Assembly: GCA_004299485.1 (NCBI GenBank)
Contig: SCQP01000001.1
Coordinates: 1 to 64,000 of the forward strand
Origin: Acidobacteriota bacterium
Lineage (GTDB): Bacteria > Acidobacteriota > Terriglobia > Terriglobales > SCQP01
Direction of reading: 5' to 3'
Length of the DNA stretch: 64,000 nt
Shown: positions 52,878-61,021 of the stretch, piece by piece
How positions within the stretch are numbered: position 1 is the first letter of the stretch
Layout of the letters: every line of letters starts with the position of its first letter
Made by a program: the position numbers and the translations under genes
The notes under the pieces: model-generated
The model's database searches: none
The model's input: only the letters and a program-made list of their open reading frames with translations
Told to the model about the DNA's origin: nothing

Positions 52878-52980
52878 AGTTATCAGTTTTCAGTAATCAG
52901 TTCTCAGTTCACTCCGGAACCGCCGCGGGCCCGGCGTCCGAACTGAAAACTGATAACTGAGAACTGAGAACTGAAGACTA
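52878..52980. repeat. Two inverted heptad arrays between rel and the LOG gene
   Basis: Left array ATCAGTT TTCAGTA ATCAGTT CTCAGTT (about 52880-52910). Right array GAACTGA AAACTGA TAACTGA GAACTGA GAACTGA (52940-52974). A 17-bp perfect inverted repeat (52878-52894 with 52942-52958) lets them pair around a GC-rich loop of 47 nt. Confidence 0.75.
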
Positions 52981-53826
52981 CACCCGCGTCGACGCAATCT
53001 GCGGCGCTTCTTCTTCCTCTGCCGGCGCCGGCCGCAGATAGATCGCGTCGAGCTGGGACGTAAGGTGCGCAAACGCTTCCTCCGGGGTATTGGTGAAGTG
53101 AAACAACTCGACATCCTCGGCAGCGATCATCCCGCGCCGGATGAAGGCGTCAAAATCCACGACCTCTTCCCAAAACTCCCGCCCGTACAGCACAATCACC
53201 ATCTTCTTGCGCAGCTTGCGCGTCTGCGCCAGCGTCAGGACTTCAAACAGCTCATCCAGCGTGCCGAACCCGCCCGGAAACGCCACCAGCGCCTTGGCCA
53301 GATAGGCAAACCAGAACTTGCGCATGAAAAAGTAATGAAACTGAAAATTCAGCGCCGGCGAAATGTAGGGGTTCGGTACCTGCTCAAACGGCAGGCTGAT
53401 ATTGAAGCCCACGGTTTTGCCGCCGGCATCGCGCGCCCCCAGGTTCGCCGCCTGCATGATGCCCGGCCCGCCGCCCGAGCTGATGACGAAGCGCCGCCGC
53501 CGGCTGGGCAGCGCCTCGGCCCACAGTGTCAGCCGGCGCGCCAGCTCCCGCGCGTCCTCATAATATTTCGCCATGGCCACCGCGGTCTCCGCCGCCGGGC
53601 GCTGCTTCGGCGCCGCCTGCGCCAGATGCGCCTGCGCCGCTTCGGGGCTCAGCACCCGCGCCGAGCCAAAGAACACGATGGTGTCCTGAATGTTCTCGCG
53701 CCGCAGCCGCGCCATGGGTTCGAGGTACTCGGCCAGAATCCGCAGCGGCCGCGCTTCCGGCGTATTCAGAAAGGGTTCGTTCTCGTAGGCCAGCGGCGCG
53801 CGTCGAGCCAGAGGGTGTTCAGCCAT
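52978..53826 (-). CDS. LOG-family (lysine decarboxylase-like) nucleotide hydrolase
   Basis: The 282-residue Rossmann-fold protein has the LOG signature: TIVFFGSARVLSPEA, FVISSGGGPGIMQAANLGAR and ALVAFPGGFGTLDELFEVL (PGGxGTxxE). Some LOG proteins release cytokinin-type bases from nucleotides; others degrade pppGpp or ppGpp precursors. The neighbouring rel gene is therefore an interesting context, but the role is unproven. ATG 53826 is chosen at MAEHPL. The tail is Glu-rich. Confidence 0.88.
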   Translation of the reverse strand: MAEHPLARRAPLAYENEPFLNTPEARPLRILAEYLEPMARLRRENIQDTIVFFGSARVLSPEAAQAHLAQAAPKQRPAAETAVAMAKYYEDARELARRLTLWAEALPSRRRRFVISSGGGPGIMQAANLGARDAGGKTVGFNISLPFEQVPNPYISPALNFQFHYFFMRKFWFAYLAKALVAFPGGFGTLDELFEVLTLAQTRKLRKKMVIVLYGREFWEEVVDFDAFIRRGMIAAEDVELFHFTNTPEEAFAHLTSQLDAIYLRPAPAEEEEAPQIASTRV

Positions 53827-53879
53827 GCTCTCACGATTGTAGCGGAGCCGCGCATCACCCACCACCCACCACTGTTTGA

Positions 53880-54485
53880 CTATTGCCCGGGCGCCGGCCG
53901 CTGCAGCGGAACCTCTTGCGTCGATAAATTCGTCAAATCCTGAATTCGTACCGCGACTTTCCCGATGCTGAGCACCTTATACCGGTGCGCAATCACATCG
54001 CCCTGGCTGACCACGTAGCTGTCCTCGCCGAATTGCAAAAAAATGCGCTCCGGCTGCCCCTCCGCCTGCGCGAACCCGAAAAACTTGAGCGGCAGCGGTG
54101 GGGGCGGCGGCGGACCCTCGAGCGCGCGCCGCTGGGACTCGGCTCGCGCCGCCTCCGCGCGCGCGTTGGCGGCAATCCGGGCCGAAGGCGTCACCGGCGC
54201 CGGCGGCGGCGCCGCCCCAAAGTGAAACAGGTTGCGGCCATCGCCGGTATACGTGCGCGCTCGCAAGTCGGTCAGCTTCGTCAGATCCAGGCGTGGATCC
54301 ACGTGCGTCCAGCCCAGGGGCGTGGCCCCGCCGGATGCCGCTGGCGCCACCGCAGCCAGCGGCGAAGCGGCCGGCGTGGCTGGGCCTCCGCCGCCCAGCA
54401 GGCTGCGCCCCAGCAGCCCCCCCGCCACCGCCAGCAGCACCACCAGCGCGATGACTTCGCTCTTCTTTTCCGTGCCCATTTTCAT
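53880..54485 (-). CDS. PilP/GspC-like pilus or secretion assembly protein
   Basis: The 201-residue bitopic protein has an N-terminal TM helix (VIALVVLLAVAGGLLGRSLL), a Pro/Ala-rich linker with PPPPPPLPL, and a C-terminal HR-type beta domain: LKFFGFAQAEGQPERIFLQF, SYVVSQGDVIAHRYKVLSIG, VRIQDLTNLSTQEVPL. This is the GspC/PilP pattern that contacts the secretin. No secretin gene is in the window. Its ATG overlaps the pilO stop (ATGA), and it ends the assembly operon. Confidence 0.75.
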   Translation of the reverse strand: MKMGTEKKSEVIALVVLLAVAGGLLGRSLLGGGGPATPAASPLAAVAPAASGGATPLGWTHVDPRLDLTKLTDLRARTYTGDGRNLFHFGAAPPPAPVTPSARIAANARAEAARAESQRRALEGPPPPPPLPLKFFGFAQAEGQPERIFLQFGEDSYVVSQGDVIAHRYKVLSIGKVAVRIQDLTNLSTQEVPLQRPAPGQ

Positions 54486-55093
54486 GAGCCACCCATGCGC
54501 AGGTCGCTCGGCGTCGCCGAGCGGGGTCCCGCGCTCGTCAATGCCTGTTCGTAGGCTTCGAGGCGCACCTGCAAGCGCACCTGATTCGCCGGCGCCGCCA
54601 CCCCCGCGGCCTCCCCGCCGCTGACGCTCACCTGGTCAATGAGGAAAAACATGGGCGAGCGCTCCAGCCCGTTGAGAAACTGCACCGCGCCGGCATACCC
54701 TCCCGATACCTGCAAATTGATCGAGACGCGCCGCAGGTCGAACGGTGCCGTCTTGTCCGGCGCAAACGTCGCCCCCGAGACCTCCACCTGGCTCTGCTGC
54801 GCAATCCGCCCGAATTCCGTCAGCAGTTTCGAGCTGGCCTCGCGCTGTCCGGGAAAGCCCTCCGCCATGAGCTGCTGCATCTGCTCCTGGCTGGTGTGTA
54901 TCCGGCCGCGCAGCGCGCGGATCTGCGCCAGCTCGGCCTTGAGCGCGCCCAGTTGCACCCGCGCGTCGGTCAACTGTTGCCGCGTCGCCGACTGCGAGGG
55001 CGCGCGCGGCGACAGCAGCCAGCCCGCCAGCGCCAGATCGCAGGCCAGCACCAGGCCGCAGAGGATCTGCACGTTGCGCCGCAGCGGACTCAT
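54482..55093 (-). CDS. pilO: PilO/GspM-like assembly protein, C-terminus made by a palindromic element
   Basis: The 203-residue protein has a TM helix (LVLACDLALAGWLLS), a coiled coil (QLGALKAELAQIRALRGRI) and a ferredoxin-like PilO domain (RVSINLQVSGGYAGAVQFLN, then MFFLIDQVSVSGG and LQVRLEAYEQ). The last residues (ALTSAGPRSATPSDLRMGGS) match the GPR peptide encoded by the palindromic elements in PadR and HlyD, and DNA copy C underlies them. The element appears to have replaced or extended the native C-terminus while leaving the ATGA coupling to the next gene intact. Confidence 0.82.
   Translation of the reverse strand: MSPLRRNVQILCGLVLACDLALAGWLLSPRAPSQSATRQQLTDARVQLGALKAELAQIRALRGRIHTSQEQMQQLMAEGFPGQREASSKLLTEFGRIAQQSQVEVSGATFAPDKTAPFDLRRVSINLQVSGGYAGAVQFLNGLERSPMFFLIDQVSVSGGEAAGVAAPANQVRLQVRLEAYEQALTSAGPRSATPSDLRMGGS
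54501..54542 (-). repeat. Palindromic element copy C (pilO 3' end)
   Basis: GGTCGC, a perfect stem GCTCGGC (54506-54512), loop GTC, GCCGAGC, then GGGGTCCCGCGC. The core aligns with copies A and B. Stem positions 3 and 4 differ from copy B but pairing is kept, which is compensatory change. Confidence 0.78.
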
Positions 55094-55710
55094 TGTCCCC
55101 TCCCGCCCGGATCTAGGTGCGGCGTGTACAGCGCGTTCAGTTCAAGCTGAAACCGCGGCGGCGCCGTGGCGGCGCGCGGACCGCCCGCGTTGGTGCGCGC
55201 CGCCGCTTCCGCCTCCCGCGTCACCACCGCGTCGGCAAAATCGCCCGACGTCTCCAGACTCTGCACAAAGTCGATCGCCGGCTGCAGCGTCTCGCTCGCA
55301 AAGCGCAAATCCACCGCATTCTGCCCGTTGCGCTGCAGCGGCCGCAGCGAGATAAGTTCCACCCCCGGCGGCTGAATTTGCTCCAGCTGCTCGAACAACT
55401 GCGTCCAGGAAACACTCTTGCGGTCGATGAGCTGATTTAAAAACTGGGCCCGTGCCACAATCGCCTGCGTCCCGGCGCTCCGCAGCGGCGCGCTGGTCTG
55501 CGCCGTGGCCAACTGCAGCGGTGCGATCTGGGCGCGCAGCCCCGCCGTCTGCGCCTGAATGGCGCGCGTTCCCCGCCACCCCAACCAGGCCGTCAGCGCC
55601 AGCCCCGCAAACGCCAGCAGCAGCACCACCAGCGCACTGCCCCAGACGATCCGCACCCGGCGCAGATTTTCCACCGGCCGCCGTCCCAGGTTGACCCGGA
55701 TGCGCATCAT
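55090..55710 (-). CDS. pilN: PilN/GspL-C-like assembly protein
   Basis: The 206-residue bitopic inner-membrane protein starts with the PilN-type cytoplasmic motif MMRIRVNLGRRPVENLRR. A TM helix (ALVVLLLAFAGLALTAWLGW), a coiled coil and a ferredoxin-like domain (QPPGVELISLRPLQRNGQNA) follow. PilN joins PilM (via its N-terminal motif) to PilO in the alignment complex. It has 4-bp ATGA overlaps with both neighbours. Confidence 0.84.
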   Translation of the reverse strand: MMRIRVNLGRRPVENLRRVRIVWGSALVVLLLAFAGLALTAWLGWRGTRAIQAQTAGLRAQIAPLQLATAQTSAPLRSAGTQAIVARAQFLNQLIDRKSVSWTQLFEQLEQIQPPGVELISLRPLQRNGQNAVDLRFASETLQPAIDFVQSLETSGDFADAVVTREAEAAARTNAGGPRAATAPPRFQLELNALYTPHLDPGGRGQ

Positions 55711-56657
55711 GAGAAACGCCCTCGCAACGCCCCCGCCACCGCCAGCAAAGCGTCGCCGCTGGAGCCGCCATCATCGCCGCCCGCCGTATCCAGGCCCGAG
55801 GCCGGAATCTCGGCTGCTTGCCACGTCGCCCAGGGCGACTCCTGGGCCAGCCGCGCCGTCAGCTCGACCGGCAGGCCGCTGGTGAAAAGCACCGGCGTTG
55901 CCGGCGCTGCCTCCGCGCCCGTCTCCAGCGCATCGCGAAAATACGCCACCGAAGGAAACGCATCTTCAAATACCGGCGCCACCCCGATCTCCAGCGCCCG
56001 GAAAAATTCAATCCGCCCGTGCCGGCAAAAAGCGCTCGTCAGGCAGCCCGAGTCGGCACGCAGCAGCAGCGCCGCATCGTCCAGCACCGGATGCGCGCTC
56101 AAACACGCCAGCCCCGCCGGCAGCACCGCCGCCGCCCGCGCCCCCGCCTGCTCCAGGCAATCCTCGTATTCGTCGATGCGCGCGCGGTCGGCAAACGCCA
56201 CCAGCAGCCGCGTCGCCGTCAGCGGCTGGCACGAAATCACCGCCTGCTCTTCCGCAAACGGCAGGCTCTTGCGCAGCCGGAAGCGCGCCAGCGGCGCCAG
56301 TTCCTCGCTCTTCGCCGGAAGCTGCTCGAACGTCAGCAGCGCCAGCCGCGCCGTCAAATCCGGCACCAGCAGCGTCACCTGCGCATCGACCGCGCCCAAT
56401 TCTTCCAGCAGTACGCGCAACGGATCGGCCACCACGGCCAAATCCGCAAGATTCGTCCGCACCGCCGAGGCCACCACCGCCCCCGGCAGCAGCGACCGCG
56501 CCCCCGCCCGCAGCCCGTGCAGGTGGCCCGACCCGGCCGCGCGCAGCCGTCCCACCGCCACGTGGCCCGCGGCGATCTCGACCGCCACCGCGGGCGTCGG
56601 CGGCGCGGTAAAGGCTTCAAATCGGGCGCGCAGTCCCGATGCGGAGACGGTAGGCAT
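55707..56657 (-). CDS. pilM: PilM/GspL-N-like actin-fold protein
   Basis: The 316-residue cytoplasmic protein has a divergent actin-like fold: PAVAVEIAAGHVAVGRLRA at the N-terminus, EELAPLARFRLRKSLPFAEE, VISCQPLTATRLLVAFADRA and LLLRADSGCLTSAFCRHGRI. The ATP-site glycines of canonical PilM are poorly conserved, so nucleotide binding is doubtful. Position in the gspE-pilM-pilN-pilO order supports the call. Confidence 0.75.
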   Translation of the reverse strand: MPTVSASGLRARFEAFTAPPTPAVAVEIAAGHVAVGRLRAAGSGHLHGLRAGARSLLPGAVVASAVRTNLADLAVVADPLRVLLEELGAVDAQVTLLVPDLTARLALLTFEQLPAKSEELAPLARFRLRKSLPFAEEQAVISCQPLTATRLLVAFADRARIDEYEDCLEQAGARAAAVLPAGLACLSAHPVLDDAALLLRADSGCLTSAFCRHGRIEFFRALEIGVAPVFEDAFPSVAYFRDALETGAEAAPATPVLFTSGLPVELTARLAQESPWATWQAAEIPASGLDTAGGDDGGSSGDALLAVAGALRGRFS

Positions 56658-56668
56658 GGCAGTTCAAT

Positions 56669-58291
56669 TCAGCGGGCTAGCTCAATAAACGTTACCTTAT
56701 TGATCTCTTTGAGCGTAGTCAACCCGGCCGCCACGCGCTCCAGTGCGCTTTCCCGCAAAAACTTCATCCCCTCCTGGCGCGCAATCCGGCGGATTTCCGA
56801 CGACGGCCGCCGGTCCAGAATAATTTCGCGCACCGTGTCGGTCATTTCCAGCAGTTCGTGAATCGCCGTCCGCCCCCGGAACCCCGCACCCCCGCACTCC
56901 ATGCAGCCGCGCCCTTCATAAAAATCCCGGTCCACCCACTCCGGCCCCAGCCCCGAGGCTTCCAGCACCTCGCGCGGGTAGCGCACGGCATGCCGGCAGG
57001 CCGGGCAAATGAGCCGCACCAGCCTCTGCGCCAGAATGCAGTTCAGCGACGAAATGAAGTTGTACGCCTCAACCCCAATATTTAAGAAGCGGCCAATTAC
57101 GTCCACCACATTGTTGGCGTGCACCGTGGTGAACACCAGGTGCCCGGTGAGGGCGCTATTGATGGCGATCTGTGCGGTTTCGGCGTCGCGGATTTCGCCC
57201 ACCATGATCTTGTCCGGATCGTGTCGCAGAATCGACCGCAGCCCGCGCGCAAACGTCAGCCCCTTTTTCTCATTCACCGGAATCTGCGTGATCCCCTGAA
57301 GCTGATACTCCACCGGGTCTTCAATCGTAATGATCTTGTCCTCAATGCTGCGGATCTCATTCAGCGCCGCATACAGCGTCGTCGTCTTGCCGCTCCCGGT
57401 CGGTCCGGTCACCAGCACCATGCCGTACGGTTCGCGGATGTAGCGCCGGAACTTCGCCAGGTCGTTGCCATCGAAGCCGACCACATCCAGGCTGAGGTTC
57501 TGGAATTTCTCGCTCATCGCCTCCTTGTCGAGCACGCGCAGCACGGCGTCTTCGCCATGAATGCTGGGCATGATCGAGACACGGAAGTCGATGGCGCGCC
57601 CCTTGTAGCGCACCCGGAAGCGCCCATCCTGCGGCACCCGCCGCTCGGCGATATCCAGCTCGCTCATCACCTTGATGCGGCTCAGGATCGGGCTGTGAAA
57701 TTCCTTGGCGATGGGCGCCAGCGCCGGCTGCAGGACCCCATCGATGCGGTACTTGACGTTCACCTCGGCATCGCCCGATTCGATATGGATATCGCTCGCC
57801 CGCCGCTCCAGCGCGGTGAAGATGGTCGTGTCCACCAGCTTGATGATGGGGTTGATGTCCTCCGTCGCCGTCAGTCGCTCGATCGAGATCGTCTCATCCG
57901 TGCCTTCGTCGCCGTGCAGCACATCGAGCGTAAATCCCTCGGTCGCCTGCTCCAGCACCCGCTGCGACTGTTCGTTCTTCTTGAGAATCTCCTCGATCTG
58001 GCTGGGCGTCGCCACCTTCATCGCCACCCGCCGCCCCAGCAGCAGCCCCACTTCATCGGCCAGCAGAAGCTGGCTGGGATCGGCAATGGCGATCGTCAGG
58101 CTGTGCTCATCCCCCTCGATGGGCACGAAATGGTAGCGGAACATCATCTCCACCGGCACCGAGCGGAACAGCTCCGGCGAGATCGGCACCGTCCGCAGAT
58201 CTACCAGCGCGCAATGGTACCGCCGCGCGAGATCCTGTGCCCGCGTCAGTTCTTCGGCGGCAGACAGCGCGGGTGAGGGCGTCGAGCTCAC
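56669..58291 (-). CDS. GspE/PilB-type assembly ATPase
   Basis: The 540-residue hexameric secretion ATPase powers pseudopilus or pilus extension. The N-terminal T2SSE_N-like domain (residues 10-150) has CALVDLRTVPISPELFRSVP. The core has Walker A GMVLVTGPTGSGKTTTLYAA, Asp box ITIEDPVEYQLQGI, Walker B FARGLRSILRHDPDKIMVGE and His box GHLVFTTVHANNVVD. A CxxC-type metal-binding loop has CPACRHAV and GRGCMECGGAG. This is the PilB/GspE (extension) type, not PilT. It overlaps gspF by 4 bp. Confidence 0.94.
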   Translation of the reverse strand: MSSTPSPALSAAEELTRAQDLARRYHCALVDLRTVPISPELFRSVPVEMMFRYHFVPIEGDEHSLTIAIADPSQLLLADEVGLLLGRRVAMKVATPSQIEEILKKNEQSQRVLEQATEGFTLDVLHGDEGTDETISIERLTATEDINPIIKLVDTTIFTALERRASDIHIESGDAEVNVKYRIDGVLQPALAPIAKEFHSPILSRIKVMSELDIAERRVPQDGRFRVRYKGRAIDFRVSIMPSIHGEDAVLRVLDKEAMSEKFQNLSLDVVGFDGNDLAKFRRYIREPYGMVLVTGPTGSGKTTTLYAALNEIRSIEDKIITIEDPVEYQLQGITQIPVNEKKGLTFARGLRSILRHDPDKIMVGEIRDAETAQIAINSALTGHLVFTTVHANNVVDVIGRFLNIGVEAYNFISSLNCILAQRLVRLICPACRHAVRYPREVLEASGLGPEWVDRDFYEGRGCMECGGAGFRGRTAIHELLEMTDTVREIILDRRPSSEIRRIARQEGMKFLRESALERVAAGLTTLKEINKVTFIELAR

Positions 58292-59487
58292 TGCTGAATC
58301 CTCGCCCCCAGCGAGAAGATGGGCAGATAGAGCGAGATCAGGATCAGCGCCACCACCATGCCCACCACCATCAGAATGATGGGCTCGATCAGCGCCAGCA
58401 GCGCCGTCATCGCGTTGGCCAGATCCTCGTCAAAGAAATCGGCGACCGAGGCCAGCATCTGCGGCATCGCGCCCGTGCCTTCCCCGACCTCAATCATTTC
58501 CACCGCCAGCCGCGGCACCACTTTGTGCCGCGCCAGCCCCGCCGAAACCGGTTCGCCTTCCCGCACCCCCTTCATGGTTTCCTGCAACCCCTCGCGCAGC
58601 TTCGGACTCCGCAGCGCGCTGAGCGCCGTCTCCAGCCCTTGCAGCACCGGCAGCCCGCCCAGCATCAGCGTCGACAGTGTCCGGCACAACATCGCCACCT
58701 GATACTTCCAGTACAGCTCTCCCAGCAGGGGCATCTGCAGCGCCAGCCCATCGAGGGTGCGCGCCACGCCGGCGCGCCGTCCGCCGTACATCACCGTCAG
58801 CACCGCCGCCAGCAGCCCCAGGGCAATGTAACCCGCGTAGTGCTGAATCGCCAGCCCGATGTGCAGTACCACGATGGTGATCGTGGGCAGCGTGGCGTTC
58901 AGCGAGCTGTACAGCGCCGCAAACTGCGGCACCACATAGGTGACCAGAAACACCAGCACCACGACCACCAGCACGAACATCACCGCCGGATAAATCAGCG
59001 AGCTGGTCAGCTTCCGCCGCAGCCCCAGCGAGAGCCGCTGATACTGCAGATACCGCGCCAGCACTTCTTCCAGATTGCCGCTGCGCTCGCCCGCCATCAG
59101 CGTCGTAGTATAAATTTCCGGCACCGACGGCTCCTGCGCCCACGCCCGCGACAGCAAATCCCCCGCCTTCACCCGCTCATGCACCCGCCCCAGCATCGCC
59201 TCCAGCCGCTCGTCCCGCGCCCGCGTGCGCAGCAACTCCAGCGCCCGCACGATGGGCAGCCCGGCTTTCACCAGCGTCAGAAACTGCTGGTTGTACACCA
59301 GGAATTTGTCCAGCTTGACCCGCCCCCGCCGCCGCTCGCCCCCCAGGCTGTGCTGCGCCCGCACCGACTGCACCAGGTAGCCCTGCGACAGCATCCGGTC
59401 GCGCACTTCGCGCTCCGAGTCGGCAGTCTCCGTCTGCTGCAGGCGCTGCCCGCGCTCATTCACAGCCGTGATGACAAAAGATGGCAT
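58288..59487 (-). CDS. GspF/PilC inner-membrane platform protein
   Basis: The 399-residue platform protein has a duplicated T2SSF domain with TM helices. The first repeat is at about 60-190 (FLTLVKAGLPIVRALELLRT, GERSGNLEEVLARYLQYQ). The second is at about 260-390 (LCRTLSTLMLGGLPVLQGLE, IEVGEGTGAMPQMLASVADF). The C-terminal helix is PIILMVVGMVVALILISLYL. The N-terminal PSFVITAVNERGQRLQQTET is typical of PilC/GspF. It acts with the ATPase encoded immediately downstream. Confidence 0.93.
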   Translation of the reverse strand: MPSFVITAVNERGQRLQQTETADSEREVRDRMLSQGYLVQSVRAQHSLGGERRRGRVKLDKFLVYNQQFLTLVKAGLPIVRALELLRTRARDERLEAMLGRVHERVKAGDLLSRAWAQEPSVPEIYTTTLMAGERSGNLEEVLARYLQYQRLSLGLRRKLTSSLIYPAVMFVLVVVVLVFLVTYVVPQFAALYSSLNATLPTITIVVLHIGLAIQHYAGYIALGLLAAVLTVMYGGRRAGVARTLDGLALQMPLLGELYWKYQVAMLCRTLSTLMLGGLPVLQGLETALSALRSPKLREGLQETMKGVREGEPVSAGLARHKVVPRLAVEMIEVGEGTGAMPQMLASVADFFDEDLANAMTALLALIEPIILMVVGMVVALILISLYLPIFSLGARIQQ

Positions 59488-59547
59488 GAAACGCCTTATG
59501 AATTAAGAGTGGAACAAAACTCAAAACGTTCGGGAATATGCGCCTGA

Positions 59548-60201
59548 CTACCCCCCCGTGACGATCTTGACACCTGGCGGAGCCTGGAACCGGAACCTGC
59601 CGGGGGCAATCGGGGTGTTCACCTGAATTTCGTCGAAGCGGATGTCGTTGCGCGACCCGTCCAGGCCGGCAATCACCAGCCGCACAATCCGGTAGCTCGG
59701 CGTGAACTCAATCCAAAGTTCCCGCCAGCCCGCCGCCGCCACATCCTGCAACGGCAGGCCGTGGATGACCTTGTCGCCCGGGTGCCACGGCACCAGCCCG
59801 CTGAAGCTCAAATCGCGCAGTTCCTTTTCAAGCTGCGTGTGCCCCAGCAGAAACCGCAGCGGCGTCCGCAGGTCGCTGAGCTGGTCAATCTTCATGACAG
59901 TGGCTTCGTTATCGCCCGCGGCATACTGCCACACGCGATCGCCGGCCACCAGAAACGTCTTCCGTGCCGGCTGGGTGTAGATCCAGCACATCTTCCCCGG
60001 CTTTTGCAGATACAAGTGCCCGCTCTCGGTCCGCTGTTGCAATCCCGACGTATAGGTCTGGGTGAAATCCGCCTGCCACGTGCGGATGGAGTTGTAGCGC
60101 CCGTCCAGCGTGATGACGTCTTCGTGCAAGGCGCCCGACTGGCCGGCCAACACCGCGGCCAGCGCTGCGCCAACCAGCGCGAGGCGGATAAAACTTCGCA
60201 T
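59548..60201 (-). CDS. lolA: LolA-like outer-membrane lipoprotein carrier
   Basis: The 217-residue periplasmic protein has a signal peptide (MRSFIRLALVGAALAAVLAG) and the LolA beta-barrel pattern: RTWQADFTQTYTSGLQQRTE, SGHLYLQKPGKMCWIYTQPA, VWQYAAGDNEATVM, LRTPLRFLLGHTQL, RFDEIQVNTPIAPGRFRF. LolA ferries lipoproteins to the outer membrane. Its place inside a pilus/secretion operon is unusual. A TATTCT box lies 7 nt before the ATG but overlaps the pseudopilin stop. Confidence 0.85.
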   Translation of the reverse strand: MRSFIRLALVGAALAAVLAGQSGALHEDVITLDGRYNSIRTWQADFTQTYTSGLQQRTESGHLYLQKPGKMCWIYTQPARKTFLVAGDRVWQYAAGDNEATVMKIDQLSDLRTPLRFLLGHTQLEKELRDLSFSGLVPWHPGDKVIHGLPLQDVAAAGWRELWIEFTPSYRIVRLVIAGLDGSRNDIRFDEIQVNTPIAPGRFRFQAPPGVKIVTGG

Positions 60202-60206
60202 TCAAT

Positions 60207-60719
60207 CTAGAATACCGGACTAGCCGCCGTCGCAGGCGCATTGTCGCTGTAGTGAATCGCCCCGTCCTGCGTCATGAAGAAGTACCGCGTCCCCGCCCCG
60301 TTTTGCGGAACCGCCGCCACGGTAAAGCCGTTGCAGGGCTTCCCCTCCGCCGGCGTGTAGCGATAAATGTAGCCTTGCTTCGCCGCCGTGCCGGCTTCGG
60401 CCATGGAGGCATCGATCAGCCCCGAGGCGCTGGAGCTGTCCGGTGTCCCCGGCGCCGGCGGTCCCAGCGCCTTAAGCGACGGCGGGTAACCGATGTCCGG
60501 ATACTCCGTGGCGTAGGCATTCAGCACCGTCGCCAGCGTCTTCATGTTTCCTTCCGCCGCCGTAGCGTTGGTGTTCTTGCGCAGCTTGCCCAGGTTCGGA
60601 ATGGCGATCGCCATGATGATCATGATGATGGCCACCGCGATCAGTAGTTCGATCAGCGAAAACCCTCCGCTCCGCACCCGCCGCCGTTTTTCCATCCAAA
60701 TCGGCAATCCTGCCTCCAT
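60207..60719 (-). CDS. Type II secretion/type IV pseudopilin (GspG-like)
   Basis: The 170-residue prepilin has the class leader MEAGLPIWMEKRRRVRSGG, then FSLIELLIAVAIIMIIMAIA. Cleavage lies between G19 and F20, with the conserved Glu at +5 (E24). The globular part has NTNATAAEGNMKTLATVLNA and a C-terminal YFFMTQDGAIHYSDN, as in GspG/PilE-like pseudopilins. ATG 60719 is supported by TACAAT 7 nt upstream; ATG 60695 would give an 11-residue leader. It is the first gene of the assembly operon and the likely substrate of the PilD at 4.3 kb. Confidence 0.88.
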   Translation of the reverse strand: MEAGLPIWMEKRRRVRSGGFSLIELLIAVAIIMIIMAIAIPNLGKLRKNTNATAAEGNMKTLATVLNAYATEYPDIGYPPSLKALGPPAPGTPDSSSASGLIDASMAEAGTAAKQGYIYRYTPAEGKPCNGFTVAAVPQNGAGTRYFFMTQDGAIHYSDNAPATAASPVF

Positions 60720-60726
60720 GGCCGCT

Positions 60727-60732
60727 ATTGTA
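60727..60732 (-). promoter_or_regulatory. TANNNT -10 box abutting the pseudopilin start
   Basis: On the minus strand TACAAT ends 7 nt before ATG 60719. An AAGGAG lies upstream of it, too far from the ATG for normal use. Confidence 0.45.
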
Positions 60733-61021
60733 CGCCACTCCTTGGCCATAAAGACCGCACTCCCGCCCCCTCCGTTCCAATTCCTCCCCATCCCCACAAA
60801 ATCATCCCCCTGGATCCCCCCGGCAACGCCCGCCCCCCAGCGCCTCCCGCACCCCCGCCGCCGCCCCACCCGACTGACAACTGACAACTGATAACTGACA
60901 ACTCCCTAAGCAACATTCCCCATGTGTCTCGGGTCTTTGCCCGGGAGTGTGCCCGCCCGGCTACCCCTAATCTGTCTCTCAGTTGCGCTACTCGCACTCG
61001 AAAGAGACGAGGATAACGAGT
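60733..61021. other. Divergent intergenic region upstream of the pseudopilin and the secreted FnIII protein
   Basis: It contains a heptad array (GACTGACA ACTGACA ACTGATA ACTGACA, 60872-60904). Then follows a GC-rich stretch with a CTCGGG/CCCGGGAG imperfect hairpin, and CTC-GAAA-GAG close to the plus-strand start. AGGATAACGAG precedes the TTG at 61022. No gene and no recognised riboswitch is visible. Confidence 0.5.

Noticed and set aside
60905-61021. Riboswitch upstream of the secreted FnIII protein gene
   Set aside because: Only short, imperfect hairpins and a GAAA loop are visible. Nothing matches the conserved cores of c-di-GMP, cobalamin or other known classes.
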